Assembly: GCA_014584705.1 (NCBI GenBank) | Contig: JACTMJ010000029.1 | Coordinates: 1 to 64,000 of the forward strand | Length of the DNA stretch: 64,000 bases | Origin: Acidobacteriota bacterium | GTDB taxonomy: Bacteria; Acidobacteriota; Terriglobia; Bryobacterales; Bryobacteraceae | Direction of reading: 5' to 3' | Part shown: one piece after another, positions 19,312-28,042 of the stretch | Position numbering within the stretch: the first letter of the stretch is position 1 | How the letters are laid out: every line of letters starts with the position of its first letter | Program-made: the position numbers and the translations under genes | Notes under the pieces: generated by a model | The model's database searches: none | The model's input: only the letters and a program-made list of their open reading frames with translations | What the model was told of the DNA's origin: nothing

Positions 19312-20937
19312 CTAACGTCCCATGCGCGTCGCCCTCTGGCGGTCTCCGCCTCGCCTACCGGGCGGCGCGGATCGTTCCCCGGAAACCGCACCGTAAGGAG
19401 ACGCGGCAACCAGGTAGAATGCCCGCGTGGCGCGTTGCGTCGGGTTCGACGTGCGGTTCACGAAAGTCCGTATTGCGGCCTTAGCCTCCCCCGGAAGACT
19501 ACCGTGAGTAAGCCGTAAGCTCAGCGTGTCGATCAATGCGTCGGGGTCGGCCGCGAGCGCGGCGAGCGCATCGAAACTGACCGTCGTCCCCGCTCCCAAG
19601 CCCCTGTCCACCACGGATGCAATAAAATTCGCGCGTTGAATAGCGGCGGAGGACGTGTGCAACTCCAACTCAGGGCCATAAACCCCGGTATCCCCAATCT
19701 GATAGTCCAGATGATAGTAATTGAACACGCTCGATGGATAGAACACACTTTGCCCCATTGCGCTGGCAAACCGGTTGAGATTGTTGTTATCCGCAACAGT
19801 CGCGCCGAGAGCGCGCAGCACGCCAAGCACGTAGAGAACGGGCTCTTTCAAATGGCCGGAATTGGCCCGGTTCATCTCGGAAGTTCCATACACGCTCGAT
19901 GCTTCCGGATCGAGCAGAATTGCCCGAACTACCGCGGCCAAATCGCCCCGTACGCCCTGCCCGTTGTTATTGAACACCGCAGTGACGCGCTGCACGTAGG
20001 CAGGGCTCGGATTGCTGGTCACCAGATTGCGAATCAACCGCACGCACACGAAAGGTCCGGTATTCGGGTGGTTGAAAATGTGATTCACTGCGTCTTCCAG
20101 GTCCTGGTAAGCGGTTCTTCCCGCCGGGAGCACGTAGCCGTCGAGCAACGTCTTCTGTGTTTGGTCGTGGCTCTTCTCATAGGCCACCATTGGCACGGAA
20201 TAGTTGGCCGGATTCCTCTGCTTGATCGGCTGCCCCGGCGCCGGCGCGTACACCCATCCTGTGAACGCCAGCGCCAACTGCTTCACCGTTGTCTCCGTAT
20301 ACGCCGGGATCGGCTGGCCCGTCGCGTCCGTTCGCACACTTCCGTCCTCGTTCAGCAATTCCGTGCCAATGGTGAAGAGTTGCAGAAACTCCCGGGCATA
20401 ATTCTCGTTCGCCGATGAGTTCGTCGCCGGGTTCGGCTTCTGGTTGTTGACGTTGTCGAGGTAGTCGCCCATTGCGGGGCTCAGCGAAACGTTCATCAGA
20501 AGATCGCGGTAATTGCCGAATGCATGCGACCGCAGCAGATTGAGGTAGGGCACCATCTGCTGCGGCTTTCCAAGAGTATTCGCGGATACCACCAGAATCT
20601 GCCCCAGGGCAAACGCCACGCGCTGCCGCAGTTGATCGGGTTGATGCACCCCGTACTGATAAAAGAGCCGCTGATACGGTGCCATGGACGTCTGGGTATC
20701 CCCGGGCAGCGGAAAGAGCGTCGCCGGAGCGGCGAATTGCTCATCCAGAAACTTCTCTTTCCCCTCCAGCGAAACCCTTTCAATCAGCTCCGGAGTTGGT
20801 CCCCATGTGGCTTCTTCGAGAAAGAGCGCCGCTTCTTCTCGCGTTACCGCCGCCGTGGCGACCGCGGAAAGCAGGCAGGCCAGTAACAGGAATTGTAAGG
20901 CTCGCCGTACCCGGCGATGTTCAAAATTTGAATCCAT
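19312..20937 (-). CDS. DUF1800 family secreted protein
   Basis: A 541-aa protein. ATG 20937 is preferred because GGGAGA lies about eight bases upstream; upstream in-frame starts (20952, TTG 20961) have poorer spacing. An export signal covers about residues 10-30. The family is recognisable from RVAFALGQILVVS, GDYLDNVNNQKPNPATNSSANENYAREFLQLFTIG and the later VYGTSEMNRANSGHLKEPVLYVLG. The biochemical role is not known. It is the first gene of a two-gene unit with DUF1501. Confidence 0.9.
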   Translation of the reverse strand: MDSNFEHRRVRRALQFLLLACLLSAVATAAVTREEAALFLEEATWGPTPELIERVSLEGKEKFLDEQFAAPATLFPLPGDTQTSMAPYQRLFYQYGVHQPDQLRQRVAFALGQILVVSANTLGKPQQMVPYLNLLRSHAFGNYRDLLMNVSLSPAMGDYLDNVNNQKPNPATNSSANENYAREFLQLFTIGTELLNEDGSVRTDATGQPIPAYTETTVKQLALAFTGWVYAPAPGQPIKQRNPANYSVPMVAYEKSHDQTQKTLLDGYVLPAGRTAYQDLEDAVNHIFNHPNTGPFVCVRLIRNLVTSNPSPAYVQRVTAVFNNNGQGVRGDLAAVVRAILLDPEASSVYGTSEMNRANSGHLKEPVLYVLGVLRALGATVADNNNLNRFASAMGQSVFYPSSVFNYYHLDYQIGDTGVYGPELELHTSSAAIQRANFIASVVDRGLGAGTTVSFDALAALAADPDALIDTLSLRLTHGSLPGEAKAAIRTFVNRTSNPTQRATRAFYLVAASPYGAVSGERSAPPGRRGGDRQRATRMGR

Positions 20938-21188
20938 GACGCGGTCTCCCATCACCCTCAACTGGCGAAGCCTATGTTAGAACCCGACACTTGATCATAA
21001 GTTGTGTTTGCGTTTCACAAACGTGAATTTTTGAAGAATGAAAGCGACGGAAGTACTACCGCGGGATATGCCCCATTGCGCGGGATATCCATCCTTTCCT
21101 AACGCCTTGCGGGGTAAATCATCGGGTAGACTCAAGCCGCTATTCGTACTCGCTTTCTCAATCGCGGAGGTCTGTCCTCTCCGGACAC

Positions 21189-22766
21189 CTAAACGCGGGT
21201 GGCGATCGATTTTGCTTGCATAAACAGCAGCAGGTATTCCGGCCCACCCGCTTTTGAATCCGTACCGGACATGTTAAACCCGCCAAACGGATGCGAGCCT
21301 ACCATCGCGCCCGTGCACTTGCGGTTCACATAGAGATTGCCCACATGGAATTCGCGCCGGGCCCGCTCGATGTTCTCCGGGTCACGCGAATAAACCGCGC
21401 CGGTCAGGCCGTACTCCGTGTCGTTTGCTAGACGAAGGGCATCGCCAAAATTGGCGGCTCTTGTCACGGCGAGGACGGGGCCGAAGATCTCCTCCTGGAA
21501 AAGCCGCGCGCTGGATGGCACGTCCGCAAAAATTGTCGGCTCAACCAGATAGCCCTCCCCTGCCCCGGCGCTTCCCCCGGAAAGGAGGCGGGCCTCCGCC
21601 CTGCCGGCCTCGATGTAATTCAGGATGTTCTTTCGCGCCCGTTCGTTGATCACCGGGCCGAGGTGGATACCCGGCGTCTCGGCCGCCCCGACACGCAGCC
21701 GCTCTGCCCCCTCCTTCAGCATCGCCACCACCTCGTCATAAACCGGCGCTTCGACAATCGCCCTCGAACACGCGGAGCATTTCTGGCCGCTGTAACCGAA
21801 TGCCGAAGCCAGAATCCCCTTCACCGCGTCCTCAAGATCGGCCGTCGCATCGACGACAATCGCATCCTTGCCGCCCATCTCGGCCACCACCCGCTTGATC
21901 CAGATCTGGCCTGGTTGCGGTTTGGCTGCCAGTTCGTTCACCCTCAATCCCACTGCTTTTGATCCCGTGAAGGAAATAAAGCGCGTCCGCGGGTTCTCAA
22001 CCAGGGCATCGCCGATCGCCACGCCGGGCCCCGTCAGCAGTTGGATCGCCCTCGGAGGCAGACCGGCTTCCAGAAGGAGCTTGACGAACGTCACCGCAAT
22101 CAGTGGCGTGTCGGACGAGGGCTTCAGCACCACCGTGTTTCCCGTGATGAGCGCGGCAATGGTCATCCCGCAAAGGATGGCGAGTGGAAAATTCCATGGC
22201 GGAATGATTACGCCCACGCCAAGGGGGATATATTGCAACTCCGATTTCTCATTGGGTTGAGGAGCCGTCGAATGCATGCCGGAAATGCGAAGCAGGTCCC
22301 GCCCGTAGTACTCGCAGAAATCGATCGCTTCCGCGACGTCGGCCTCGGCTTCCACCCAGCTTTTCCCTGCTTCAAGCACCAGAAGGGCGTCAAGGTCCAT
22401 TTTTCGCTGCCGCATCAGCGCAGCCGCCTTGAAGGCGAGGGCCGCCCTCTCTGTTTGCCCCGTCTGGCTCCAGTCCGGAAACGCTGCATCGGCGGCCGCC
22501 ACTGCTTCCCGTGCGTCTTCCACAGTCGCTTTGGCGTGGCGGCTGACGACCTGAGCGGGCCGGGATGGGTTCACGCTCTCGAAATGCTCATCGCGATCGA
22601 CCCACTGGCCATCCAGAAAGAGAGAATGGGTGGCTCCGAGTCCGGAGGACACCCTCGCATACGATGCCGCCGCCTCGGACGCCACCGCCGGATCCAGAAA
22701 ATTGGCGTAAGGCTCGTTGGAAAAGGGGGCCGGGCTGGAACCGGAAGCATGGGTGTTCGCGGACAT
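21189..22766 (-). CDS. pruA: L-glutamate gamma-semialdehyde (1-pyrroline-5-carboxylate) dehydrogenase
   Basis: A 525-aa NAD-dependent aldehyde dehydrogenase; GGAG lies six bases before the ATG. Motifs: PPWNFPLAI near 189, FTGSK near 266, catalytic-base EMGGK at 296-300, nucleophile in GQKCSACSR with Cys330, EEIFGPVLAV, and the C-terminal HPFGGFNMSGTDSKAGG typical of P5C dehydrogenases. It oxidises glutamate semialdehyde to glutamate in proline and arginine catabolism. No proline dehydrogenase partner is nearby. A minus-strand terminator upstream separates it from the ytxH-like gene. Confidence 0.92.
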   Translation of the reverse strand: MSANTHASGSSPAPFSNEPYANFLDPAVASEAAASYARVSSGLGATHSLFLDGQWVDRDEHFESVNPSRPAQVVSRHAKATVEDAREAVAAADAAFPDWSQTGQTERAALAFKAAALMRQRKMDLDALLVLEAGKSWVEAEADVAEAIDFCEYYGRDLLRISGMHSTAPQPNEKSELQYIPLGVGVIIPPWNFPLAILCGMTIAALITGNTVVLKPSSDTPLIAVTFVKLLLEAGLPPRAIQLLTGPGVAIGDALVENPRTRFISFTGSKAVGLRVNELAAKPQPGQIWIKRVVAEMGGKDAIVVDATADLEDAVKGILASAFGYSGQKCSACSRAIVEAPVYDEVVAMLKEGAERLRVGAAETPGIHLGPVINERARKNILNYIEAGRAEARLLSGGSAGAGEGYLVEPTIFADVPSSARLFQEEIFGPVLAVTRAANFGDALRLANDTEYGLTGAVYSRDPENIERARREFHVGNLYVNRKCTGAMVGSHPFGGFNMSGTDSKAGGPEYLLLFMQAKSIATRV

Positions 22767-22783
22767 TGCAATCTCCTTAGCCG

Positions 22784-22823
22784 GAAAAGCAAAAACGGCA
22801 TGCCGGAATCCCGCTCATGCCGT
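22784..22823 (-). terminator. Rho-independent terminator of the ytxH-like gene
   Basis: On the minus strand, the perfect 8-bp stem ACGGCATG/CATGCCGT (22823-22816 with 22802-22795, 13-nt loop) is followed directly by TTTTTGCTTTT. It lies about 100 bp past the stop of the ytxH-like gene and just before the P5C dehydrogenase start, so the two genes are separate units. Confidence 0.85.
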
Positions 22824-22924
22824 CCTTATATGGAATCCATACGCTGGCCAACCCCATCGGAAACTCCGCGCCGGGTGGATGCAGCGCTCGATGCGAAGCG
22901 AAGCAATCGCCCGCTTCCTATGCG

Positions 22925-23197
22925 CTAGGAATCTTCGCCCTGCGCCATCTGGCGGCCCTTGTTCACGAGTCCCGATGCTTCGTCCACGAGTTCCTTCCCC
23001 TTCTCATAGAGGGAACGGCCATATTCGACGGCTCCGCGGCCTCTTTCAGCGATCACGTCCCGCCCATACTGCGTACGGCGTCGAATCATCCTCCGCGTTA
23101 CCCGCCCCGATTGAGGAGCAAACAGCAGTGCGGCACCGGCGCCGATCGTCATACCAGCCAGGAACCAGATCACACTGACGCCCGAATCTTCTCTCAT
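22925..23197 (-). CDS. YtxH-domain small membrane protein
   Basis: A 90-aa protein with one N-terminal membrane segment (VIWFLAGMTIGAGAALLFAP, residues about 8-27). The glycine-rich FAPQSGRVTRRMIRRR junction and a charged amphipathic C-terminal helix are the YtxH/DUF883-like pattern often linked to general stress. It stands alone between two intergenic gaps and ends in its own terminator. Confidence 0.85.
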   Translation of the reverse strand: MREDSGVSVIWFLAGMTIGAGAALLFAPQSGRVTRRMIRRRTQYGRDVIAERGRGAVEYGRSLYEKGKELVDEASGLVNKGRQMAQGEDS

Positions 23198-23884
23198 ACG
23201 TACGTTTCTCCTTGTTTATCATTGTACTGGATCGCCTGAAAATCGGACCATCGTGTTCATCCGTTTCGCGGGACGGTTGAGTTCCCCTTCACCGGAATTT
23301 CTTCGGAAACGGCGTCGGAAAAATCACCTACGTCCATTCTTCCGTCGCCGGGCGACCCGACAAAACCCGCAAGGACGCCCCGCGGCGTCCCTCTTGTCTG
23401 AGGGAAGAAAAGGGCTTAAGAAACTTGGTTGGGCAGGATGGTCTGGAGGCTTGAACCAGTGCGGAAGCTGACGGGTGGTGATTGGATGATCTGATGGAGG
23501 ATCAACCCTGTTGTTCCTAAGCCGCTTACGATCTTCAACCTCCACCCTGCAAATAGGTGGCCAATCGCATGCCCGGACAATCCCGAAGGGCGATCTTCGG
23601 GCCGATCCCGCATTGTTCCTTAAGAAATTCCGCACTCTTTGCGTCCGGACTTATTGGAAACAGGCAGCGCATTCCCTGCCGCGACCCGCAGAATTTACCG
23701 AGTCCTAGGAGTTTTTTGGTAATCGTTACGTATCCGTCATGTTTCCCGCAGTCCTCGAATTCGCGCTCACCGGGGTGGGAGCAGGCGGAAAAGTAGCGAT
23801 AGAATAAGATCGCGAAACCGACCTTCTGAAACTCCAGCGGTACTTTGCGCCCAGCGGGGATTTCTTCGGCCTAAAGCGATTTCT
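23198..23884. other. Intergenic stretch without a supportable gene
   Basis: About 690 bases between the divergent ytxH-like and LmbE-like genes. A hairpin with arms GGACGCC (23373-23379) and GGCGTCC (23384-23390) is the only clear structure; the sequences beside it are only weakly T-rich. The short open frames show no family features and no ribosome-binding sites. Confidence 0.5.
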
Positions 23885-26464
23885 ATGTCCTCCAACCACT
23901 TTTGCCGCCTCGTGCGGCAATACGCAGCTTCCATTTTCTGTTTGTCCCTGCTTCTTTCCCCTGTTCCGTCGCTGCCCGGGCAGAAGAACCTCGCTGGCGC
24001 GGATCGAATCTATTCCGCGTTGGAAGAACTTCAGGTTACCGGCAGCGCCTTGATGATTGCCGCCCACCCGGACGACGAGAATACGGCCGTCATCGCTTAT
24101 TTCTCCAGAGGCCGCCATGTGCGGATGGGCTACCTCTCTCTCAATCGCGGCGAAGGTGGGCAGAACCTTCTGGGTCCCGAACAGGGGACGCTGGTCGGGG
24201 TGATCCGCACCCAGGAGTTGCTTCGTGCGCGGGAAATCGATGGCGGCGTGCAGTTCTTTACCCGCGTGATCGACTTCGGGTACTCAAAGACGGCCGAGGA
24301 AACTTTTACAAAGTGGGGACGAGAGAACGCTCTGAGCGATGTCGTTTGGGTGATCCGAAAGTTCCAACCCGATATCATCGTCAATCGATTCTCCGGCACC
24401 CCCAGCGATGGACACGGTAATCACCAGGCCTCGGCCATTTTGTCGAAGGAAGCCTTCCGTGCGGCGGCGGACCCCGCGCGTTTCCCCGATCAACTGAAAT
24501 GGGTGCAACCCTGGCAGGCGAAGCGGCTCTTCTGGAATACCTATTCCTGGCGGCGTGTGGAAGAGCAACTCAAGGCCTCCGATCCGCGCCTGACGCTGCC
24601 CACCGGCGAGTTCAACCCCGTGCTCGGCTTCTCTTACCAGGAAATTGCGGGAATGAGCCGCAGCCAGCACCGCAGCCAAACTATGGGATCGCCCCAGCGC
24701 AAAGGGGAAGCGCGCGATTATCTCGTGCTGCTCGACGGGGAGCCGGCCGCAAAGGACCCGTTTGAAGGAATCGATCTCAGTTGGGGGCGCGTCCCCGGCG
24801 CGGAGCGCGTCGGGACATTGCTCCGCCAGGCACTCGATCAGTTTGATTTCACAAACCCCGCGAAGGACGTTCCCACCCTGCTGGCCGCCCGTGCCGCCAT
24901 GCTCGCGCTTGATCGCACTCCGCTCGTCGAACGAAAGCTCAAGGATCTCGAAGAAACCATCGCCCTTTGCACCGGTCTCTGGCTGGACGCCTCCTCCTCG
25001 GTCTACGAAATCGTCCCCGGCGAAACGCTCAACGTGAACCTGGAAATGGTCAATCGCTCGAACGTCCCCATGACCGTTGAATCGGTTGTGATTGACGGAA
25101 TGAAGGGGGAAGCCGCTGCTCTGTCGGAGGCCGTACTCCTCCCCGCAAATCGGCGCGAAGTAAAGCAGCTTCGCATCCCGATGCCCTTGGATTTTCCCAT
25201 CACCCAGCCATATTGGTTAAAAGAGCCTCCTCGGCATGATCGTTATCAGGTAGAGCCACAAGATGACTTGCTGATCGGACAACCGGAAGCGCCCGCGGCC
25301 TTACGGGCGCGGATCCGCGTGCGCGTCGGGGAAGGCGCTTCGGCTCAGGACATCGAATACCGTCGCCCGGTGTGGCATCGATACGTGGATCCTCTCTACG
25401 GCGAACTCACGCGCCCCCTCGTCGTAACGCCCGCGGTCACCCTCCACCTGGCGCAAGGAAGCCTGATTTTCCCCACCGCCTCGCCCAAACAGGTAAGCCT
25501 CACCCTCACCAGCCATCGAGCCAAACTGCAGGGTGAGTCCGCGCTTCACCTCCCCGCTGGTTGGAACGTGAAGCCCGCCCATGCACCCTTCCAGATAGCG
25601 AATGCCCATGAAATGGTGACGGTCGTTTTTGAAGTCACTCCTCCCAAGACGGAGCAGGAAGAAGAACTCCGGGCGGTTGCCACCGTCGATGGCGTTCCGT
25701 ATCGGCGGGGAATGACCGTGGTCAACTACCCCCATATCCCGCCGCAGACCGTTTTCTTTCCGGAAACCGCACGTATTGTCCGTGAACCAATCCAGCTGCT
25801 CTCCCGCGATATCGGTTACGTCATGGGCGCGGGAGACGACATCCCCCAAGCGCTCAAACAGATCGGCGCTCACGTTACCCTGCTCAGCGAAGCGGATCTC
25901 ACCCGCGGCGATCTCTCCCGCTTCGATGCCATCGTCGCCGGCGTCCGCGCCTACAACACCCGGCCGGACCTCGTCGCCAGCCACCAACGGCTGTTGAACT
26001 ACGTCGCACAGGGAGGCACCTTCGTGGTGCAGTACAACACCACCCAGAATCTGGGAGCCGGTGCGACGGATCCTGCCGCGGGACTGCAGATCGGTCCCTA
26101 CCCGCTCGAGATTGGGCGAGACCGCGTGAGTGTCGAAGATGCGCCCGTCGCCATTCTCAAACCTGCCCACCCGCTCCTGAACCTCCCCAATAAGATTCGT
26201 CCGCGGGATTTTTCCGGATGGGTGCAGGAACGCGGGCTCTACTTCCCCTCGAAGTTCGACGCCCGGTATGAAACGGTTGTCGCCTCCCACGACCCCGGCG
26301 AGAAACCGCTTGCCAGCGGCATCCTCTATACGAAATTCGGCAAGGGCGTCTTCATCTATACGACCTATTCCTGGTTCCGCGAATTGCCGGCGGGAGTACC
26401 CGGTGCGTTTCGCATTTTCGCCAACATGCTTAGCGCCGGCAAGACGGTAGCCGCCAAACCGTAA
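23885..26464 (+). CDS. Large secreted LmbE/PIG-L family deacetylase with C-terminal accessory domains
   Basis: An 859-aa protein with a signal peptide (about 1-33). The PIG-L/LmbE domain carries the zinc motif AHPDDEN near 60-66, GEGGQN near 95 and the HGNHQ motif near 180. Ordinary LmbE proteins are 220-280 aa. Here a long middle region follows, including a NEW3-like beta domain (about 510-600). The C-terminal domain of about 220 residues (ALKQIGAHVTLLSEADLTRGDLSRFDAIVAGVRAYNTRP, then a GTFVVQYNTTQNL strand) looks like a class-I amidotransferase/ThuA-like fold. It probably removes N-acetyl groups from extracytoplasmic glycans. No strong ribosome-binding site is visible. Confidence 0.85.
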   Translation: MSSNHFCRLVRQYAASIFCLSLLLSPVPSLPGQKNLAGADRIYSALEELQVTGSALMIAAHPDDENTAVIAYFSRGRHVRMGYLSLNRGEGGQNLLGPEQGTLVGVIRTQELLRAREIDGGVQFFTRVIDFGYSKTAEETFTKWGRENALSDVVWVIRKFQPDIIVNRFSGTPSDGHGNHQASAILSKEAFRAAADPARFPDQLKWVQPWQAKRLFWNTYSWRRVEEQLKASDPRLTLPTGEFNPVLGFSYQEIAGMSRSQHRSQTMGSPQRKGEARDYLVLLDGEPAAKDPFEGIDLSWGRVPGAERVGTLLRQALDQFDFTNPAKDVPTLLAARAAMLALDRTPLVERKLKDLEETIALCTGLWLDASSSVYEIVPGETLNVNLEMVNRSNVPMTVESVVIDGMKGEAAALSEAVLLPANRREVKQLRIPMPLDFPITQPYWLKEPPRHDRYQVEPQDDLLIGQPEAPAALRARIRVRVGEGASAQDIEYRRPVWHRYVDPLYGELTRPLVVTPAVTLHLAQGSLIFPTASPKQVSLTLTSHRAKLQGESALHLPAGWNVKPAHAPFQIANAHEMVTVVFEVTPPKTEQEEELRAVATVDGVPYRRGMTVVNYPHIPPQTVFFPETARIVREPIQLLSRDIGYVMGAGDDIPQALKQIGAHVTLLSEADLTRGDLSRFDAIVAGVRAYNTRPDLVASHQRLLNYVAQGGTFVVQYNTTQNLGAGATDPAAGLQIGPYPLEIGRDRVSVEDAPVAILKPAHPLLNLPNKIRPRDFSGWVQERGLYFPSKFDARYETVVASHDPGEKPLASGILYTKFGKGVFIYTTYSWFRELPAGVPGAFRIFANMLSAGKTVAAKP

Positions 26465-26545
26465 GGCTTAGCGCAACACACCGCCTACGGGAATCACCAC
26501 CCCTTCTCCCGAACCGGAGAAACCAGGTCTCCCGCACAAAGCGAA

Positions 26546-26577
26546 CGGCCGGAGCGGCATGACGCTCGCTCCGGCCG
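26546..26577. terminator. Strong hairpin between convergent genes, probable bidirectional terminator
   Basis: The arms CGGCCGGAGCG (26546-26556) and CGCTCCGGCCG (26567-26577) form an 11-bp perfect stem with a 10-nt loop. It lies between the ends of the LmbE-like gene (+) and the Gfo/Idh/MocA gene (-). The flanking T-runs are poor, so either a Rho-assisted terminator or an RNA-stabilising stem is possible. Confidence 0.65.
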
Positions 26578-26607
26578 GATTCACCACAAGATCACGGGGT
26601 TCGATAA

Positions 26608-27897
26608 CTACCCGTAAATGAATTTGCGGTTCTTGGCGTCCCAGGTTACCTTTGTTCCGCGGCGGTAGCTCTGCGTAGCCATGTGCCCGGGGATGGCGGC
26701 TTCCTGCCCAACCGATAGCGGGGCAATGGCCTTTTCCTTGCCCTGAATCGCCCGCACCCAGTTCACAAAATGGGCGTGCGTGGCATCGGGCTGCTGGAAG
26801 TCCTTGATGTAGTCGAGTTCCAGTGGCTTGAGTCCCTTCAGCCGTTCCGGGTTCAGAGCCGCACCAAAGTCTTCCGGAAAATAGCGGAGCTTCTTGCGGC
26901 CAATCACCTCGATCATGCCGAAATCGCCCAGGAACTGTTCGCCATAGTCGAAGTACTTATTGCCGAAGTAGCTCGAATAGTTGAGGTGGAACTTGTTCGG
27001 GTATTCGTAAATCGCGGAAAGGCAATCCGGCACCTCGCGGTCGTCGGGCCAGCGGTAAATACCACCTGAAGCCTGGCATTGGGTTGGCAGCGGGTTCGAA
27101 AGAATGAAATTGCTGATGTCGGTCTGGTGAACCAGCAGGTCCGTCGAGATACCGCTGGAGTAATCCCAATAGTTCCGCCACTGGAAGTAGCGCTCCTTGC
27201 TGTAGGGTCGCTTCGGAGCGTCGCCGAGAAAACGGTTGAAATCGGTGTTGGCGGGCGTCGTGTCTGCCGGAATGGTGTAGCGCCAGGGACGCGGAGCGCC
27301 CAATTGTTTCTCGGTGAAGTTGCGGTACCAGAAAGCGCGCACGTAATGAACATCGCCAATCTTGCCTTCGCCAATCATTTCCTTGGCGGTTTGATAAAGC
27401 TTGTTGCTGCGATTCTGCGTGCCCACCTGGGTCACAACGTTCGTCTTGGCGGCCAGATCGACGATCTCGAACCCTTCTTCGATCAGGTGCGAAAGCGGCT
27501 TCTCCACATAGATGTGCTTCTTCGCGCGAAGAGCCGCCATCGTCATCGGGTAGTGCAGGTGCTCGGGCGTCATGATGACGACGGCATCGACGTTCGGGTC
27601 CGCGAGCAGATCATTGTAGTCGTGGATGGTCTTGGGCGTATTCCCACCCACCGTCTGGATGATGTCCTTGCCCTTGCTCAGTGCGCCTTCATAGGTATCG
27701 CACACGGCGGTCGCCACCACACTACCCTTATTCGCTTCGAGCATGGCCTTCAGACAGTAGGAGCCACGGCCGCCCACTCCGATCCAACCAACGCGAACCT
27801 GGTTATTGGTGTTCTGTGCTTGAAGAAATGCCGGTGCCGCGGCCGCAGCCACTCCGGCGGAGGTCTGGACGAAGCTTCGACGCGTCACATCGCTCAT
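26608..27897 (-). CDS. Tat-exported Gfo/Idh/MocA family oxidoreductase
   Basis: A 429-aa protein with a Tat signal (TRRSFVQTSAG). The Rossmann domain begins VRVGWIGVGGRGSYCLKAML. VVIMTPEHLHYPMTMAAL and the EKPLSH motif near residue 133 mark the NAD(P)-binding and catalytic lysine region. The C-terminal alpha/beta domain has the substrate-pocket segment SSGISTDLLVHQTDI. Tat-exported members of this family are abundant in Acidobacteria and Planctomycetes and act on sugars or their derivatives. The exact substrate is not readable. The gene is divergent from the biotin carboxylase, 145 bp away. Confidence 0.9.
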   Translation of the reverse strand: MSDVTRRSFVQTSAGVAAAAAPAFLQAQNTNNQVRVGWIGVGGRGSYCLKAMLEANKGSVVATAVCDTYEGALSKGKDIIQTVGGNTPKTIHDYNDLLADPNVDAVVIMTPEHLHYPMTMAALRAKKHIYVEKPLSHLIEEGFEIVDLAAKTNVVTQVGTQNRSNKLYQTAKEMIGEGKIGDVHYVRAFWYRNFTEKQLGAPRPWRYTIPADTTPANTDFNRFLGDAPKRPYSKERYFQWRNYWDYSSGISTDLLVHQTDISNFILSNPLPTQCQASGGIYRWPDDREVPDCLSAIYEYPNKFHLNYSSYFGNKYFDYGEQFLGDFGMIEVIGRKKLRYFPEDFGAALNPERLKGLKPLELDYIKDFQQPDATHAHFVNWVRAIQGKEKAIAPLSVGQEAAIPGHMATQSYRRGTKVTWDAKNRKFIYG

Positions 27898-28042
27898 GGA
27901 AGATCTCTCCTCGGGAATCGGGATTTTATCGTACCTAGAATATCAGGACGCGCCGTTCTCTTGGCGGGATACATGCAGCGCATCTTCTCCGCCGGTCGCG
28001 CGCCGAGGCGAAGACAGGTCCCGGCCTGCTACAATCCGGACG

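Noticed and set aside
23324-23635. Minus-strand frame of 103 codons in the ytxH-LmbE gap
   Set aside because: Arg/Pro-rich composition typical of chance frames in GC-rich DNA, and no start signal.
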